From NCBI RefSeq assembly GCF_018919145.1, contig NZ_JAHLQJ010000004.1, forward strand, positions 248,001-312,000: a stretch of DNA of 64,000 nucleotides, given 5' to 3'. Of the stretch, positions 16,818 through 25,627 are shown in pieces. The DNA is from Paenibacillus brevis (GTDB lineage Bacteria > Bacillota > Bacilli > Paenibacillales > Paenibacillaceae). Numbering within the stretch: the stretch's first letter is position 1; each line of letters starts with the position of its first letter. A program made the position numbers and the translations under genes. The notes under the pieces were generated by a model that did no database searches, was not told the origin of the DNA, and saw nothing but the letters and a program-made list of their open reading frames with translations.

Positions 16818-18080
16818 ATGATTCTAGATAGTCATATCATTAGACAAGAATGGAGCTCGAAACCGAACATGAACGATTCCAACCAATCCGAGATTCCTAG
16901 GCTTAGAGCCTTTAGCTTTACTATTTTCGGAACAAGCGTACTTGTGGCATCTTACTTTCCGCTTTTTTATGCCGGGCTGGGCTTCTCTAAAAGTCAGATC
17001 GGCTTGTTATATGCGCTCGGCCCAATGATATCGATTGTCGCAAATCTGCTCTGGAGCATTGCCAGCGATAAGTTCCGTACGATTAAGAAAATTATGATTA
17101 TTTTACTATTGGGCGAAATTGTAATGAGTGCCGTGTTATCTGTCTCTACGTCCTTCTCGGTTATTGTGCTGATGATTACGATATTCTATTTCTTTTTCTA
17201 CCCCGTCTTCCCGTTGTCTGACACACTCGCCATCAACGCGGCAAAAAGAGCGAACAAAAACTTTATCACGATCCGGATTTTCGGATCGATTGGCTACGCC
17301 TTTTTTGCGCTGTTTATTGGATATTTATTATCCTTTCTCGGCTCATCGCGTACGATGTGGGTTACAATCGGCATTGCAGGCATCGCGCTCCTGATCACCT
17401 TGTTTATGAAGGATCAGAGCAGTCCTGTTGCCAAAATGGACATGTCGGGAATCTGGGGAATTCTGAAGCAGAAGGAACTGCTCTGGTTCTTCGGCTGCGT
17501 GTTTTCACTTGCGATTGCCGTCCGAATGAACGATGCCTTTCTGACGGTGGCCCTGAACGACCTTGGCGCGAGTGAAGATATGATCGGCTGGTCCCAGCTC
17601 GCTTCGTCCCTTTCGGAAGTTCCGATCTTTTTGCTTCTGAGTATATACGGCGAGAAGATTAAAGACCTTCCTCTGCTGATCTTTGCCAGTCTCATGTTCG
17701 CCACGCGTTTCCTGCTCGTCAGTCTGGCTGATTCCGCCCTGGATATCATCCTCGTACAGACCTTGCACAGCCTGTCCTTCGGTGTCTTCTATGTAACGTC
17801 TATCCGTATGCTGACCCGTCTGATTCCAGATGAATACCGGGCAACCGGCATGGCATTGTTCACCATCGCCTGGTCCAGCGCCTCAGGTCTGCTGAGCGGC
17901 ACGTTTGGCGGGATGGCCTTTGAGCAGTTCGGACGCGAGCGCTTCTATATGATTGCCGTAGGCTTTGCTCTGCTTGCCTGCATAGGCTTCGCCAGCAGAT
18001 ATTTGATTCGCGGGCCGCGGCCGACAATCGCCCCGGCACCTGCTGTTCATGAGGTAGAACGCAAGGATTTGTCGAAATAA
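16818..18080 (+). CDS. MFS transporter
   Basis: The protein has 12 membrane segments (FTIFGTSVLVASYFPLFYAGLGFSKSQIGLLYALGP onward) and resembles MFS_1-like members related to 3-phenylpropionate and nucleoside symporters. LWSIASDKF is the MFS loop after helix 2. The substrate is unknown. The start is uncertain: ATG 16818 gives 420 residues but has no ribosome site, and ATG 16870 (MNDSNQSEIPRL) has GGAG 13 bases upstream and gives a more usual N-terminus. A weak hairpin (TGTAGAT/ATCTACA) follows the stop. Confidence 0.82.
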   Translation: MILDSHIIRQEWSSKPNMNDSNQSEIPRLRAFSFTIFGTSVLVASYFPLFYAGLGFSKSQIGLLYALGPMISIVANLLWSIASDKFRTIKKIMIILLLGEIVMSAVLSVSTSFSVIVLMITIFYFFFYPVFPLSDTLAINAAKRANKNFITIRIFGSIGYAFFALFIGYLLSFLGSSRTMWVTIGIAGIALLITLFMKDQSSPVAKMDMSGIWGILKQKELLWFFGCVFSLAIAVRMNDAFLTVALNDLGASEDMIGWSQLASSLSEVPIFLLLSIYGEKIKDLPLLIFASLMFATRFLLVSLADSALDIILVQTLHSLSFGVFYVTSIRMLTRLIPDEYRATGMALFTIAWSSASGLLSGTFGGMAFEQFGRERFYMIAVGFALLACIGFASRYLIRGPRPTIAPAPAVHEVERKDLSK

Positions 18081-18122
18081 ATGTAGATAATTATTGCGGC
18101 TTGGCATAGGCATCTACACTCA

Positions 18123-18167
18123 CTCCTTCCGGGATTGGAAATATATTAGTGTTGAATCCGGAAGGAG
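18123..18167 (+). promoter_or_regulatory. Hairpin that covers the ribosome site of the YjcZ-type gene
   Basis: The left arm CTCCTTCCGGGATT (18123-18136) pairs with AATCCGGAAGGAG (18155-18167), 13 pairs with one bulged G. The right arm is the Shine-Dalgarno sequence of the gene at 18176. There is no T-run, so it is not a terminator. Confidence 0.7.
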
Positions 18168-18175
18168 GGATACGA

Positions 18176-18271
18176 ATGAGCGAATGTAATGTTGGCGGCG
18201 CTTTTTACACCTCAACTACAGTTATCTTGGTGCTTTACATTCTATTGGTCATTGTTTTGAGAACCTTCTGA
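18176..18271 (+). CDS. Small YjcZ-type sporulation membrane protein
   Basis: A 31-residue peptide, MSECNVGGAFYTSTTVILVL followed by YILLVIVLRTF. A short glycine-containing head and one membrane segment are the layout of the YjcZ family, found in Bacillus and Paenibacillus and linked to sporulation. GGAAGGAGGG lies eight bases before the ATG, an excellent site, but it is paired in a hairpin. The gene is shorter than usual annotation limits. Function in the cell is not established. Confidence 0.75.
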   Translation: MSECNVGGAFYTSTTVILVLYILLVIVLRTF

Positions 18272-18290
18272 GATAACTGGATTAAAATGA

Positions 18291-18314
18291 AAAGGAGCCT
18301 ACAAAAGTAGGCTC
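18291..18314 (-). terminator. Terminator of the Sm-like gene
   Basis: GAGCCTAC AAAA GTAGGCTC; on the minus strand it is followed by CTTTTCATTTT. It can also stop the YjcZ-type transcript, weakly. Confidence 0.65.
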
Positions 18315-18325
18315 TTACGCTGCTG

Positions 18326-18643
18326 CTATGTGTATAACAAAGTAATAACCAGCAATTCGTAGAGAACAAGCGTGAGAATTAGTTCGTCTTGATTGTAAAA
18401 TGGATTAAAGAAAGCACGCGGGGTTCCATGATTGGGCACAGCTAAGTATAATAGCCCCCGATCGCATTTTACAATCCTGCCTGTAAAGACTTGTCCATCC
18501 ATCGTTTCAATTCTGACATATTGATTCGTATAATGTCTGCAAATATGATGGAAATGTTCTCGCATAGACCTTAGCTTTTGGATTGAGCTTTCATCTGCAC
18601 GGTATAGAACTTTCTGCTGATGCATTCCTTGTTGATAGCTCAT
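18326..18643 (-). CDS. Small protein with Sm-like fold signature, unknown function
   Basis: This 105-residue protein has HYTNQYVRIETMDGQVFTGRIVKCDRGLLYLAVP at residues about 37-70. The pattern V.v.t.dG..~.G.iv..d...lyL is that of Sm/LSm-like beta barrels seen in small Bacillus proteins. The C-terminal 25 residues are hydrophobic (LILTLVLYELLVITLLYT). GGAAGG precedes the ATG. No function is known; a coat- or RNA-related role would be guesswork. Confidence 0.55.
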   Translation of the reverse strand: MSYQQGMHQQKVLYRADESSIQKLRSMREHFHHICRHYTNQYVRIETMDGQVFTGRIVKCDRGLLYLAVPNHGTPRAFFNPFYNQDELILTLVLYELLVITLLYT

Positions 18644-18746
18644 TTGCGACTTCCTTCCGCTTGAAATTTATATATCTTATGCCTATATCGTTGCTTTGTT
18701 AATTGGACAAGCAAAAATAAACAAGTAAGTTTTAGGAGGATATTTC

Positions 18747-19415
18747 ATGACCCAATCAAACTCGAGTCCCATTCTTGACGCCCTAAAATTCCGCTACGCC
18801 TGCAAAAAATTTGATTCTTCAAGGAGGATCTCTGACAATGACTTTTTGTCCATCCTTGAAGCTGCTCGGCTGTCGCCAAGCTCTTATGGCTTTGAGCCAT
18901 GGAAGTTGTTAGTTGTTCAAAATCCAGAATTTCGCGAGGCGCTTCGGCCGCATGCAGGCGGAGCTCATAACAGCTTCAACGGAGCCAGCCACTTCGTCAT
19001 TGTGCTTGCAAGAAAATCGGCTGATATGCGGTACGATTCAGACTACATAAGCCATATGCTGACCGGCGTCCAAGAATTGCCTGAATCGACAGCAGCCATG
19101 AAGCGAAGCAGCTTCGAGAGTTTCCAGCGCGAGAGCTTCAAGCTTCTGGAAAGTGATCGGGCCATGTTCGATTGGGCCGGCAAACAGACCTACATCGCCC
19201 TTGCGAACATGTTAACCGTTGCTGCTTCCATGGGAATCGACTCTTGTCCGATCGAAGGATTCAACCGGGCAGGCGTGGAGCAAAAGCTTTCTGAGCTCGG
19301 GTTGTTGGATCTTGAGCACTTCGGAGTATCAGTTATGGCCGGCTTCGGTTATCGTGCGGAGACAGCTCCACTGAAGACCAGACAGTCTATTGAAGAGATC
19401 GTCCAGTGGGCGTAA
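18747..19415 (+). CDS. Nitroreductase-family NAD(P)H oxidoreductase
   Basis: This 222-residue flavoprotein starts with ILDALKFRYACKKFDSSRRISDNDF and has EAARLSPSSYGFEPWKLLVV, the FMN-binding signature, and IALANMLTVAASMGIDSCPIEGFNR in the second half. It resembles NfsB/YdgI-type enzymes that reduce nitroaromatics and quinones. The true substrate is unknown. AGGAGG precedes the ATG, and a strong terminator follows. Confidence 0.9.
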   Translation: MTQSNSSPILDALKFRYACKKFDSSRRISDNDFLSILEAARLSPSSYGFEPWKLLVVQNPEFREALRPHAGGAHNSFNGASHFVIVLARKSADMRYDSDYISHMLTGVQELPESTAAMKRSSFESFQRESFKLLESDRAMFDWAGKQTYIALANMLTVAASMGIDSCPIEGFNRAGVEQKLSELGLLDLEHFGVSVMAGFGYRAETAPLKTRQSIEEIVQWA

Positions 19416-19429
19416 TCATTTTCGGGCAC

Positions 19430-19469
19430 AAAAAGAGCTCCGCAAATTTTAGGTTTGCGGAGCTCTTTT
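19430..19469. terminator. Terminator after the nitroreductase gene
   Basis: AAAAAGAGCTCCGCAAA TTTTAGG TTTGCGGAGCTCTTTT, usable in both directions. Confidence 0.9.
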
Positions 19470-19654
19470 GCTTGCAATTAGTTTATTACTGACCCATGGT
19501 ATTTCACAACTCGATGAACGGCAGGGTCGTAAATTTCGCGAACCGCTGCCAGCACCTCATCTCGGCGGGTGCACTCGGGACGGCTCAACCGACTCTAGTC
19601 TCATCAACCTGGCTCGCTTAGCCGGCAAAATGTCCGTAACGCAAGATTACGCAC
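19470..19654. other. Unassigned intergenic stretch with hairpin potential
   Basis: About 185 bp between two terminators, with no supported gene. GCACC/GGGTGC, GGCAG/CTGCC and GACTCTAGTC pairings suggest structure. No known riboswitch signature was recognised on either strand. Confidence 0.35.
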
Positions 19655-19686
19655 AAAAAAACACAGCCCCTAAGAGCTGTGTCTTT
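19655..19686 (-). terminator. Terminator of the cold-shock gene
   Basis: On the minus strand ACACAGC TCTTAGGG GCTGTGT is followed by seven T. Confidence 0.85.
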
Positions 19687-19740
19687 CAATATGTGCCTGG
19701 AACCAAACTTTATAAGTGATCCGGTAACCCGGAAGTGATC

Positions 19741-19938
19741 TTATAATTTGATTACGTTAGCAGCTTGAGGACCACGGTTGCCGTCAGTGATTTCGAACTC
19801 AACAGCTTGGCCTTCTTCTAGAGTTTTGAAACCGTCGCCTTGAATTGCGGAGAAATGCACGAATACGTCTTCGCCGCCTTCAACCTGGATAAAGCCATAG
19901 CCTTTTTCTGCGTTAAACCATTTAACTGTACCTTTCAA
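19741..19938 (-). CDS. Cold-shock protein, CspA/CspB family
   Basis: A 65-residue single cold-shock domain with RNP-1 (KGYGFIQV) and RNP-2 (DVFVHFSAI) motifs, which binds single-stranded nucleic acid as an RNA chaperone. The start is TTG at 19938 with GGAGG eight bases upstream. TATAAT on the minus strand near 19985 suggests a short leader. The gene is a single unit. Confidence 0.95.
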   Translation of the reverse strand: MKGTVKWFNAEKGYGFIQVEGGEDVFVHFSAIQGDGFKTLEEGQAVEFEITDGNRGPQAANVIKL

Positions 19939-20164
19939 ATGAACAACCTCCTAAAAATAATCGCCATCATTGACGAATAACCATATTATACTCTATGCCT
20001 TTTAACATTGCAACGTGACATTTATCGTAAAAAATGCCTATAGTCATTTTGTGCCGAATTTGGCCCCTTTTAGGTAAGACTTTGATTTGCCTTTCTTCAT
20101 GTGCTGGGTTATCATTTTACATAAATATTTCATATATGAATGGTACAGATCGGAGTCGTTGAAC

Positions 20165-20398
20165 ATGATCAAGAAACACGAAATATACAAAAAAGACAAG
20201 TGGAACATGATGACGGTCGAGGTGCAGGGAAAATACATCGTATTGCGCGAAATTTCCGACCAGTGGGGCGAGGAAAGCCATACTTTTCTCAGCAGACCCG
20301 CATTGATGCATTGGGTACAGCAGCGTTTCCCTAAGGAAGAATATGCAGGCAAGGAAGAAGAATGGCACAGTATTATCGCAGCATTCAAGCAAGTGTAA
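20165..20398 (+). CDS. Small conserved-looking protein, unknown function
   Basis: 77 residues (MIKKHEIYKKDKWNMMTVEVQGKYIVLREISDQWGEESHTFLSRPALMHWVQQRFP), soluble and charged. GGAG lies nine bases before ATG 20165. A longer reading from 20087 would cover what looks like promoter sequence. The next small gene follows 41 bp later. I do not recognise the family. Confidence 0.65.
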   Translation: MIKKHEIYKKDKWNMMTVEVQGKYIVLREISDQWGEESHTFLSRPALMHWVQQRFPKEEYAGKEEEWHSIIAAFKQV

Positions 20399-20439
20399 GG
20401 TTTGCAGCCCTAAAGCCATAAAGAATGGAGCCGAATTCA

Positions 20440-20619
20440 ATGGACCAGAGTTCCAGCCTGTTAGTATTTATTATTTCCGCATTTGCGCTCGGAATCGTCC
20501 TGATCCTGACCAAGGACAATATTCCGCCAAAGCTAAGGCGCGGATCCGCTATCGCCGCGATCGTCATGATCTCGGCCGCATTTATCCTCATGATTTACAG
20601 CTTCTTCACCCTTGGTTAG
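20440..20619 (+). CDS. Small membrane protein, unknown function
   Basis: 59 residues with two membrane segments (LLVFIISAFALGIVLIL and AIAAIVMISAAFILMIYSFFTLG) joined by a short basic loop with KLRRG. GGAG is nine bases before ATG 20440; an in-frame ATG at 20425 lies upstream of that site. No family recognised. Confidence 0.65.
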   Translation: MDQSSSLLVFIISAFALGIVLILTKDNIPPKLRRGSAIAAIVMISAAFILMIYSFFTLG

Positions 20620-20629
20620 AGCCTGGTTG

Positions 20630-20656
20630 AAAGCCATCTTTTGATCACGAAGTGAA
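20630..20656 (+). repeat. Family G repeat fragment
   Basis: AAAGCCATCTTTTGATCACGAAGTG matches the left end of the long family G copy (54597-54623) with few differences. The rest of the element is missing. Confidence 0.6.
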
Positions 20657-20870
20657 TTAAAATTAGCCGCCGCAGGGCATCATAAGGAAATGTTTCCAGC
20701 CATGTTGAGAAGGGAGATTTCCAAACTTGATGCCTTTGCAGCGTCTATGCCACCTGCCGCTGGCGCTAAGTCTGCTGGTATCTTCAATCCCCAGCTCTGC
20801 AGCGTCGCACGGGTTACCGGCTACCAACCAACCGCCAATCCATGATTTAATCCAAAGGAGGATCAGCCCC

Positions 20871-22661
20871 ATGAGTACATTGAGTAAACGTTCTGAAGCG
20901 AAAACGGAAAACACCTGGAAGCTGGAGGATATTTATCCTGATCAGAAAGCATGGGATCAAGCCTACGATGAAATCAAAGAACTGAAGAAAAAAGCAGCTG
21001 ATTATGAAGGCAAGCTGACCGATGCGGACAAGATCAAGTCTGTATTCGAACTTGAGGACACGATCTCCGAGAAGCTGGAACGCCTGTACGTTTATGCTCA
21101 CCTGAGCCATGATCAGGACACCACGAACCCTACATATCAAGCTTTATCGCAAAAGGCAAAGAAACTAAACGTCGAAATCGGAGAAGCGCTCTCTTTTATT
21201 ACCCCGGAAATTTTGACGCTTCCGGAGCAGGAACTGGATGCTTTAATCGAATCCCCGACCCTCGCCGGATATAAATTCACCTTGCAGGAAATCAAACGCG
21301 AAAAAGCCCATGTGCTGAGCAAAACCGAAGAGGCGCTGCTTGCCCAGGTCGGCAATCTGTCACAAGCGCCACAGCATATTTTCGGCATGATCAACAATGC
21401 TGACATCAAATTCCCGAAAATAAAGGATGAGAACGGCAATGAGGTTGAGCTGACACACGGCAGCTACATTCAATTCCTTGAGAACCCGAACCGCGAAGTA
21501 CGGCGCCGTGCATTCAAGGCCGTCTATGAAACCTATGCCAAGCAAAAGAACACGATCGCGGCAACGCTGAATGCGAATGTTAACAAAAATATGTTCTATT
21601 CCAAAGTCCGCAAGTACCCTTCTGTCTTGGAAATGTATCTCTATGGAGATAACATTCCTAAGGATGTCTACACCAATCTGATCGATACGATTCACGAAAG
21701 TCTGCCGCTGCTTCACCGGTATATGAATCTCCGCAAAAAACTGCTTGGCGTTGACGAACTGCATATGTATGACCTGTTTGCTCCGCTCGTTGAGGAATAC
21801 AAATGGGATATCACATATGATGAGGCCAAGCAAATGGTGCTGGATGGTCTTAAACCGCTTGGCGACAACTACCTGGGTGTCCTGAAGGACAGCTTCGATA
21901 ACCGGTGGATTGATGTTTACGAAAATGAAGGCAAAAGGACCGGCGCTTACAGTTGGGGCGCTTACGGTACACACCCATTTGTTCTGCTTAACCATAAGGA
22001 TAACCTGAACAGCATGTTCACCCTTGCCCATGAAATGGGCCATGCGCTGCACTCCTATTTCTCTGACGAGGCATTGGATTACCGGGATGCGCAGTACACG
22101 ATTTTCCTGGCTGAGGTTGCTTCGACCACAAACGAGGCCTTGCTGATGGATTATCTCCTTAAGAAATCCACCGATCCGAAGCAAAAAATGTATCTGCTCA
22201 CCTATTATGCCGATCAATTCCGCACAACTGTGTTCCGGCAAACCATGTTTGCCGAGTTCGAGAAAATTGTGCATGAGCACGCCGAGAGCGGGGAATCGCT
22301 AACACCGCAGGATTTGTCCAAAATCTACTATGATCTGAACGTGAAATATCATGGCGAGGGCATGCATGTAGATCAGGATATTGAAATGGAATGGGCGCGG
22401 ATTCCTCACTTTTACACCAGCTTCTATGTTTATAAATATGCTACAGGCTTCTCGGCAGCAACCAGCTTCTCGAAGCAAATTCTGGAGGAAGGCCAACCGG
22501 CTGTTGACCGTTACCTCGGCTTCCTGAAGAGCGGCGGCAGCGATTACTCCATCAATATTCTTAGCAAGGCTGGAGTGGATATGTCTTCTCCACAGCCAAT
22601 CCGCGAAGCGATGAGCGTATTCGAGCAGATTATCGAGCAAATGGAGCAGTTAACCAAATAA
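20871..22661 (+). CDS. pepF: Oligoendopeptidase F
   Basis: This M3-family zinc metallopeptidase of about 596 residues has the catalytic HEMGH near residues 386-390, followed by the ETSTTNEA-like segment EVASTTNEALL that supplies a third ligand. It cleaves short peptides in the cytoplasm. AAAGGAGG precedes ATG 20871, and this start gives the usual family length. The frame is open upstream to a TTG at 20727 that has its own GGGAG and would add 48 residues resembling a signal peptide (LPLALSLLVSSIPSSAASHG). The cytoplasmic form is much more likely. Confidence 0.94.
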   Translation: MSTLSKRSEAKTENTWKLEDIYPDQKAWDQAYDEIKELKKKAADYEGKLTDADKIKSVFELEDTISEKLERLYVYAHLSHDQDTTNPTYQALSQKAKKLNVEIGEALSFITPEILTLPEQELDALIESPTLAGYKFTLQEIKREKAHVLSKTEEALLAQVGNLSQAPQHIFGMINNADIKFPKIKDENGNEVELTHGSYIQFLENPNREVRRRAFKAVYETYAKQKNTIAATLNANVNKNMFYSKVRKYPSVLEMYLYGDNIPKDVYTNLIDTIHESLPLLHRYMNLRKKLLGVDELHMYDLFAPLVEEYKWDITYDEAKQMVLDGLKPLGDNYLGVLKDSFDNRWIDVYENEGKRTGAYSWGAYGTHPFVLLNHKDNLNSMFTLAHEMGHALHSYFSDEALDYRDAQYTIFLAEVASTTNEALLMDYLLKKSTDPKQKMYLLTYYADQFRTTVFRQTMFAEFEKIVHEHAESGESLTPQDLSKIYYDLNVKYHGEGMHVDQDIEMEWARIPHFYTSFYVYKYATGFSAATSFSKQILEEGQPAVDRYLGFLKSGGSDYSINILSKAGVDMSSPQPIREAMSVFEQIIEQMEQLTK

Positions 22662-22692
22662 TCAGCCGGGGCTATTCGTTCCGTATAATCTA

Positions 22693-22720
22693 TCCCTTGC
22701 CCAGATGGGCAAGGGATTTT
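22693..22720 (+). terminator. Terminator of pepF
   Basis: TCCCTTGCCC AGAT GGGCAAGGGATTTT. Confidence 0.85.
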
Positions 22721-22751
22721 ATACTGTCGATAGAAGGAGGTGTTACCTCAT

Positions 22752-23102
22752 ATGAAAATGCAATGGTCCTTGATTCTTGCGCTGATCTTCGCTCTGATTA
22801 CTGCCGTGTTTGCCGTTATCAATGTCGATCCTGTTCAGGTGAATCTGCTATTCGGTTCAGTTAGCCTGCCGTTAATCCTGCTCATCCTTGGCTCCACACT
22901 GCTGGGCGGCCTGATCGTCGGCTCTTTCGGCATCTACCGCGGATATCGCCTGCAACGGGAAGTGAAGCGCCTGAATGCAAAGCTTGTACATATCCAGGAT
23001 GCCACAGGTTATGTCTGGCCTGCTGAGAATGCGTCCGATGCTCCTAAGAGCGAATCGGCAGAGGCTGTTGAAGAACAGCCGTCAAATCCCCAAGAACAAT
23101 AA
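22752..23102 (+). CDS. LapA-family membrane protein (DUF1049)
   Basis: A 116-residue protein with two membrane segments (WSLILALIFALITAVFAVINVDPVQVNLLFG and LPLILLILGSTLLGGLIVGSFGIYRG), the DUF1049/LapA layout, then a short basic coiled coil and an acidic tail. GGAGG is at 22736-22740; ATG 22752 fits better than GTG 22740, which overlaps the site. The next gene follows after 29 bp, suggesting an operon. In other bacteria LapA helps lipopolysaccharide control; its role in Gram-positives is unknown. Confidence 0.82.
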   Translation: MKMQWSLILALIFALITAVFAVINVDPVQVNLLFGSVSLPLILLILGSTLLGGLIVGSFGIYRGYRLQREVKRLNAKLVHIQDATGYVWPAENASDAPKSESAEAVEEQPSNPQEQ

Positions 23103-23131
23103 ATACATGCAATTGCAGGAGGACTAGCCTA

Positions 23132-24169
23132 ATGAAGATCCAACCCAATGAATCCTATATCCTTGATCTGCTCGTCAAGCTGCTCGACACTCCCAGCCCC
23201 AGCGGCTTTACCCGGGAGGTCATTCAAATCGTCCGCGAGGAAGCCGAGGCGCTTAGCATTCCTTTTTTCCAAAATGAAAAAGGCGGAGCCATCCTTACCC
23301 TGAAGGGCAAGGATTCCTCACGCAGGATTGCTATCAGTGCCCATGTGGACACACTTGGAGCCATGGTTCGTGCAGTCAATGGCAACGGTACGCTGGCAAT
23401 TACTTCGGTCGGCGGGTTCATGATGAACAGTATTGAGAATGAATACTGTCAGATTCATACACGGAGCGGAAAGGTATATACAGGAACCATCCTGTCTTCG
23501 CACCCTTCCGTTCATGTGTACAGCGATGCTCGGGAGTTCAAGCGTGAAGAAAGCAATATGGAAGTCCGGATTGATGAACTTGTTGAAAATAAAGAGGACG
23601 TGCTGAAGCTCGGGATCTCTGTCGGCGACTTCATTTCCTTTGACGCCCGGCCTGTCGTTACAAGCAGCGGATTGGTAAAATCCCGCCATCTGGATGACAA
23701 AGCCAGTGTCGCCGCGTTGTTTGGATTGCTGGAATCAAGCCGCCGCGAAGGCTGGCTTCCGCGTCATGATCTTGTATTCTTGATCTCCAACTTTGAGGAG
23801 GTCGGCCACGGCGCCGCATGGATTCCTGAAGACGTAAATGAAATGATCGCCGTCGACATGGGAGCAATGGGCGATAATCTGAGCTGCAAGGAAACCGATG
23901 TGTCCATCTGTGCGAAGGATTCAAGCGGTCCCTACGATTACGAGATGACCGGCAGACTCATTGAGCTTGCCAAGGCGCTGGACATCCCTCATGCCGTGGA
24001 TATCTATCCGTATTATGGCTCTGACGCCTCTGCGGCCCTGCGGGCAGGACATAACATTCGGGCTGCATTAATCGGCCCGGGCGTTCACGCCTCACATGCC
24101 ATGGAACGGACCCATAAGCAGGCTATCTTTAACACGACCCGCCTGCTTGCCGCTTATGTCGCCGAATAA
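23132..24169 (+). CDS. M42-family metallopeptidase
   Basis: This 345-residue enzyme of the M42 (deblocking aminopeptidase / FrvX-type) family has AISAHVDTLGAMV (first metal histidine and aspartate), SRHLDDKASVAALFGLLE (bridging aspartate), ISNFEEVGHGAAW (catalytic glutamates) and AVDMGAM. M42 enzymes form dodecamers and remove N-terminal residues. GGAGG precedes the ATG. It lies between lapA and the phosphodiester glycosidase gene, whose start overlaps its end. Confidence 0.9.
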   Translation: MKIQPNESYILDLLVKLLDTPSPSGFTREVIQIVREEAEALSIPFFQNEKGGAILTLKGKDSSRRIAISAHVDTLGAMVRAVNGNGTLAITSVGGFMMNSIENEYCQIHTRSGKVYTGTILSSHPSVHVYSDAREFKREESNMEVRIDELVENKEDVLKLGISVGDFISFDARPVVTSSGLVKSRHLDDKASVAALFGLLESSRREGWLPRHDLVFLISNFEEVGHGAAWIPEDVNEMIAVDMGAMGDNLSCKETDVSICAKDSSGPYDYEMTGRLIELAKALDIPHAVDIYPYYGSDASAALRAGHNIRAALIGPGVHASHAMERTHKQAIFNTTRLLAAYVAE

Positions 24170-24947
24170 TTGGCTTCATCGAACCATTAGACACAGAATA
24201 GCGGCTGCACTAGCAGCCGCTATTCTGCTAGCTTGTGCCGTACTTGCCATGCTGTTCTGGGCCAAAGGCAACTTGCTCCCTCATAATTACGCCTATCTTG
24301 CTTATCATTCGAAGGAAACCGGGATCACGCTCCATGCCCTGACTGTCCAGCCGGAGCAAATTGAACTGCGCTCCGCGGATCGTCCTTTGCGTGATTATCG
24401 GATCTATGGTATGAACGGCGGCTTCTTCTACCAGGATAGCGTTCTGTCCATTGCCGTCAATGGCGATGTTCCAGTCAAAGGCCAGCCGGGCGGTTACGGA
24501 ACGGGCTGGTTCAACGCCAAATATGCGCGGGGCACCCTGGTCTGGGATACAGCAGCAGAGCAATTTTCGGTCCAGGTCGTCTCTTCTGCTGATGAGCTTG
24601 AGGTTGCAGACCGGAACCGCTACTTCGCCCAGGGAGGCATCAGCATGAATCTGGGCGATGAAGACGGTTGGGAAGCAGCGATGGAGCTGGAGCATTTGCC
24701 TTATCCGGACGAGAAACGCCTGCGCTCCGGATTAGTCTATGACGATTCCGGCCTGTTGTGGCTGATTGTTACGCCGGATCGCTGTACAGCCAAGGAATTC
24801 AGAGCCGCTATTACAGAGGGAGTTGCACCGGATCGAGCAAAGGAAGGGATCTTCCTCGACGGTGATGGCTCCTCTCAACTGAATTCCGCTGAGATCTCTC
24901 TATATGGCGACGCCCGCGAGCTTAGGCAGATTATCGCTATTCACTAA
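24156..24947 (+). CDS. Phosphodiester glycosidase (NAGPA) family protein
   Basis: The protein has one N-terminal membrane segment (IAAALAAAILLACAVLAMLFW) and then the PF09992 domain: YRIYGMNGGFFYQDSVLSIAVNGDVPV, and near the end AKEGIFLDGDGSSQL, the conserved GGFF and DGDGS motifs of the family. It should act outside the cell on a sugar phosphodiester, perhaps of the wall or a polymer; the substrate is unknown. The start is uncertain: ATG 24156 overlaps the M42 stop by 14 bp, with no clear ribosome site, suggesting translational coupling. Confidence 0.8.
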   Translation: MSPNNWLHRTIRHRIAAALAAAILLACAVLAMLFWAKGNLLPHNYAYLAYHSKETGITLHALTVQPEQIELRSADRPLRDYRIYGMNGGFFYQDSVLSIAVNGDVPVKGQPGGYGTGWFNAKYARGTLVWDTAAEQFSVQVVSSADELEVADRNRYFAQGGISMNLGDEDGWEAAMELEHLPYPDEKRLRSGLVYDDSGLLWLIVTPDRCTAKEFRAAITEGVAPDRAKEGIFLDGDGSSQLNSAEISLYGDARELRQIIAIH

Positions 24948-25035
24948 TCAGGCTGTACCGTAGATAACACGTAACGGCATGTCCAGCAGGGAAGTGTGCC
25001 ATAGCAAGGACAGTTAAACACCGAAAGGCGCGTTA

Positions 25036-25200
25036 GAGGGACAACGTGTGAAGGGCTGCTACGATCGCTGTTGTTCACGGATTTCTATGATTGGACTAAG
25101 TTCTAATAAGGAAGAAATCCGCTCACAAAGGCGACCGCTGACGCTTCTACAGCACACTTCACACTTATGCCCTAATCACTTCGCCTTTGCAGTTCAACTT
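25036..25200 (+). repeat. Family R palindromic repeat, copy 3 (forward)
   Basis: It runs from GACAACGTGTGAAG, with GATCGCTGTTGTTCACGGATTTC, to GAAATCCGCTCACAAAGGCG and GCACACTTCACACTTATGCCC, then the tail GCAGTTCAACTT. It is the best-preserved forward copy. Confidence 0.85.
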
Positions 25201-25364
25201 CGAGGCGCAATTTGCACATGGCTGCGTTGCAAGTGCGCTGCAATAAGCCTGCGCCTGCGGCACGCAACCAGGATACTGTATGCAAGTCAAGCCTCCCTCC
25301 AACTTTACCCTTCGCCATCACAATACAAAACACCGCGCCGGGAGCTGTATTTTGCGCGTAGTAA

Positions 25365-25391
25365 GCATATGCCCACATGGTCGGCATATGC
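25365..25391. repeat. Hairpin within the 25-kb island
   Basis: The 9-bp arms GCATATGCC and GGCATATGC enclose 9 nt. The stretch 25200-25627 otherwise holds no gene I can support; another pairing is AATACA/TGTATT at about 25322-25352. Confidence 0.6.
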
Positions 25392-25627
25392 AGAGTCTGC
25401 TGGAATAGCCCTTACTCTGCGGGCTTAGTTGTAATTCAGCCACCCCTCCAATGGAGGCGCGATGTTGCATAGTACTGCCTATAATGCAATGTCATCCGGT
25501 ACCTCATATGCCGGATGAACGAGCCTGTAAGCAAATACCGAGGGATACGAGGATGCTGTCAATTAGCTCTTTATGGACAGCTATATGAGCACTATAGTGC
25601 ATTTGGCACCTATAAAGCCGAATTAAA

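Noticed and set aside
19468..19719. An 83-codon frame after the nitroreductase gene
   Set aside because: It spans the csp terminator and has no ribosome site or family.
21360..22280. A 306-codon minus-strand frame inside pepF
   Set aside because: The plus strand has a full oligoendopeptidase F; the minus frame has no ribosome site or family features.
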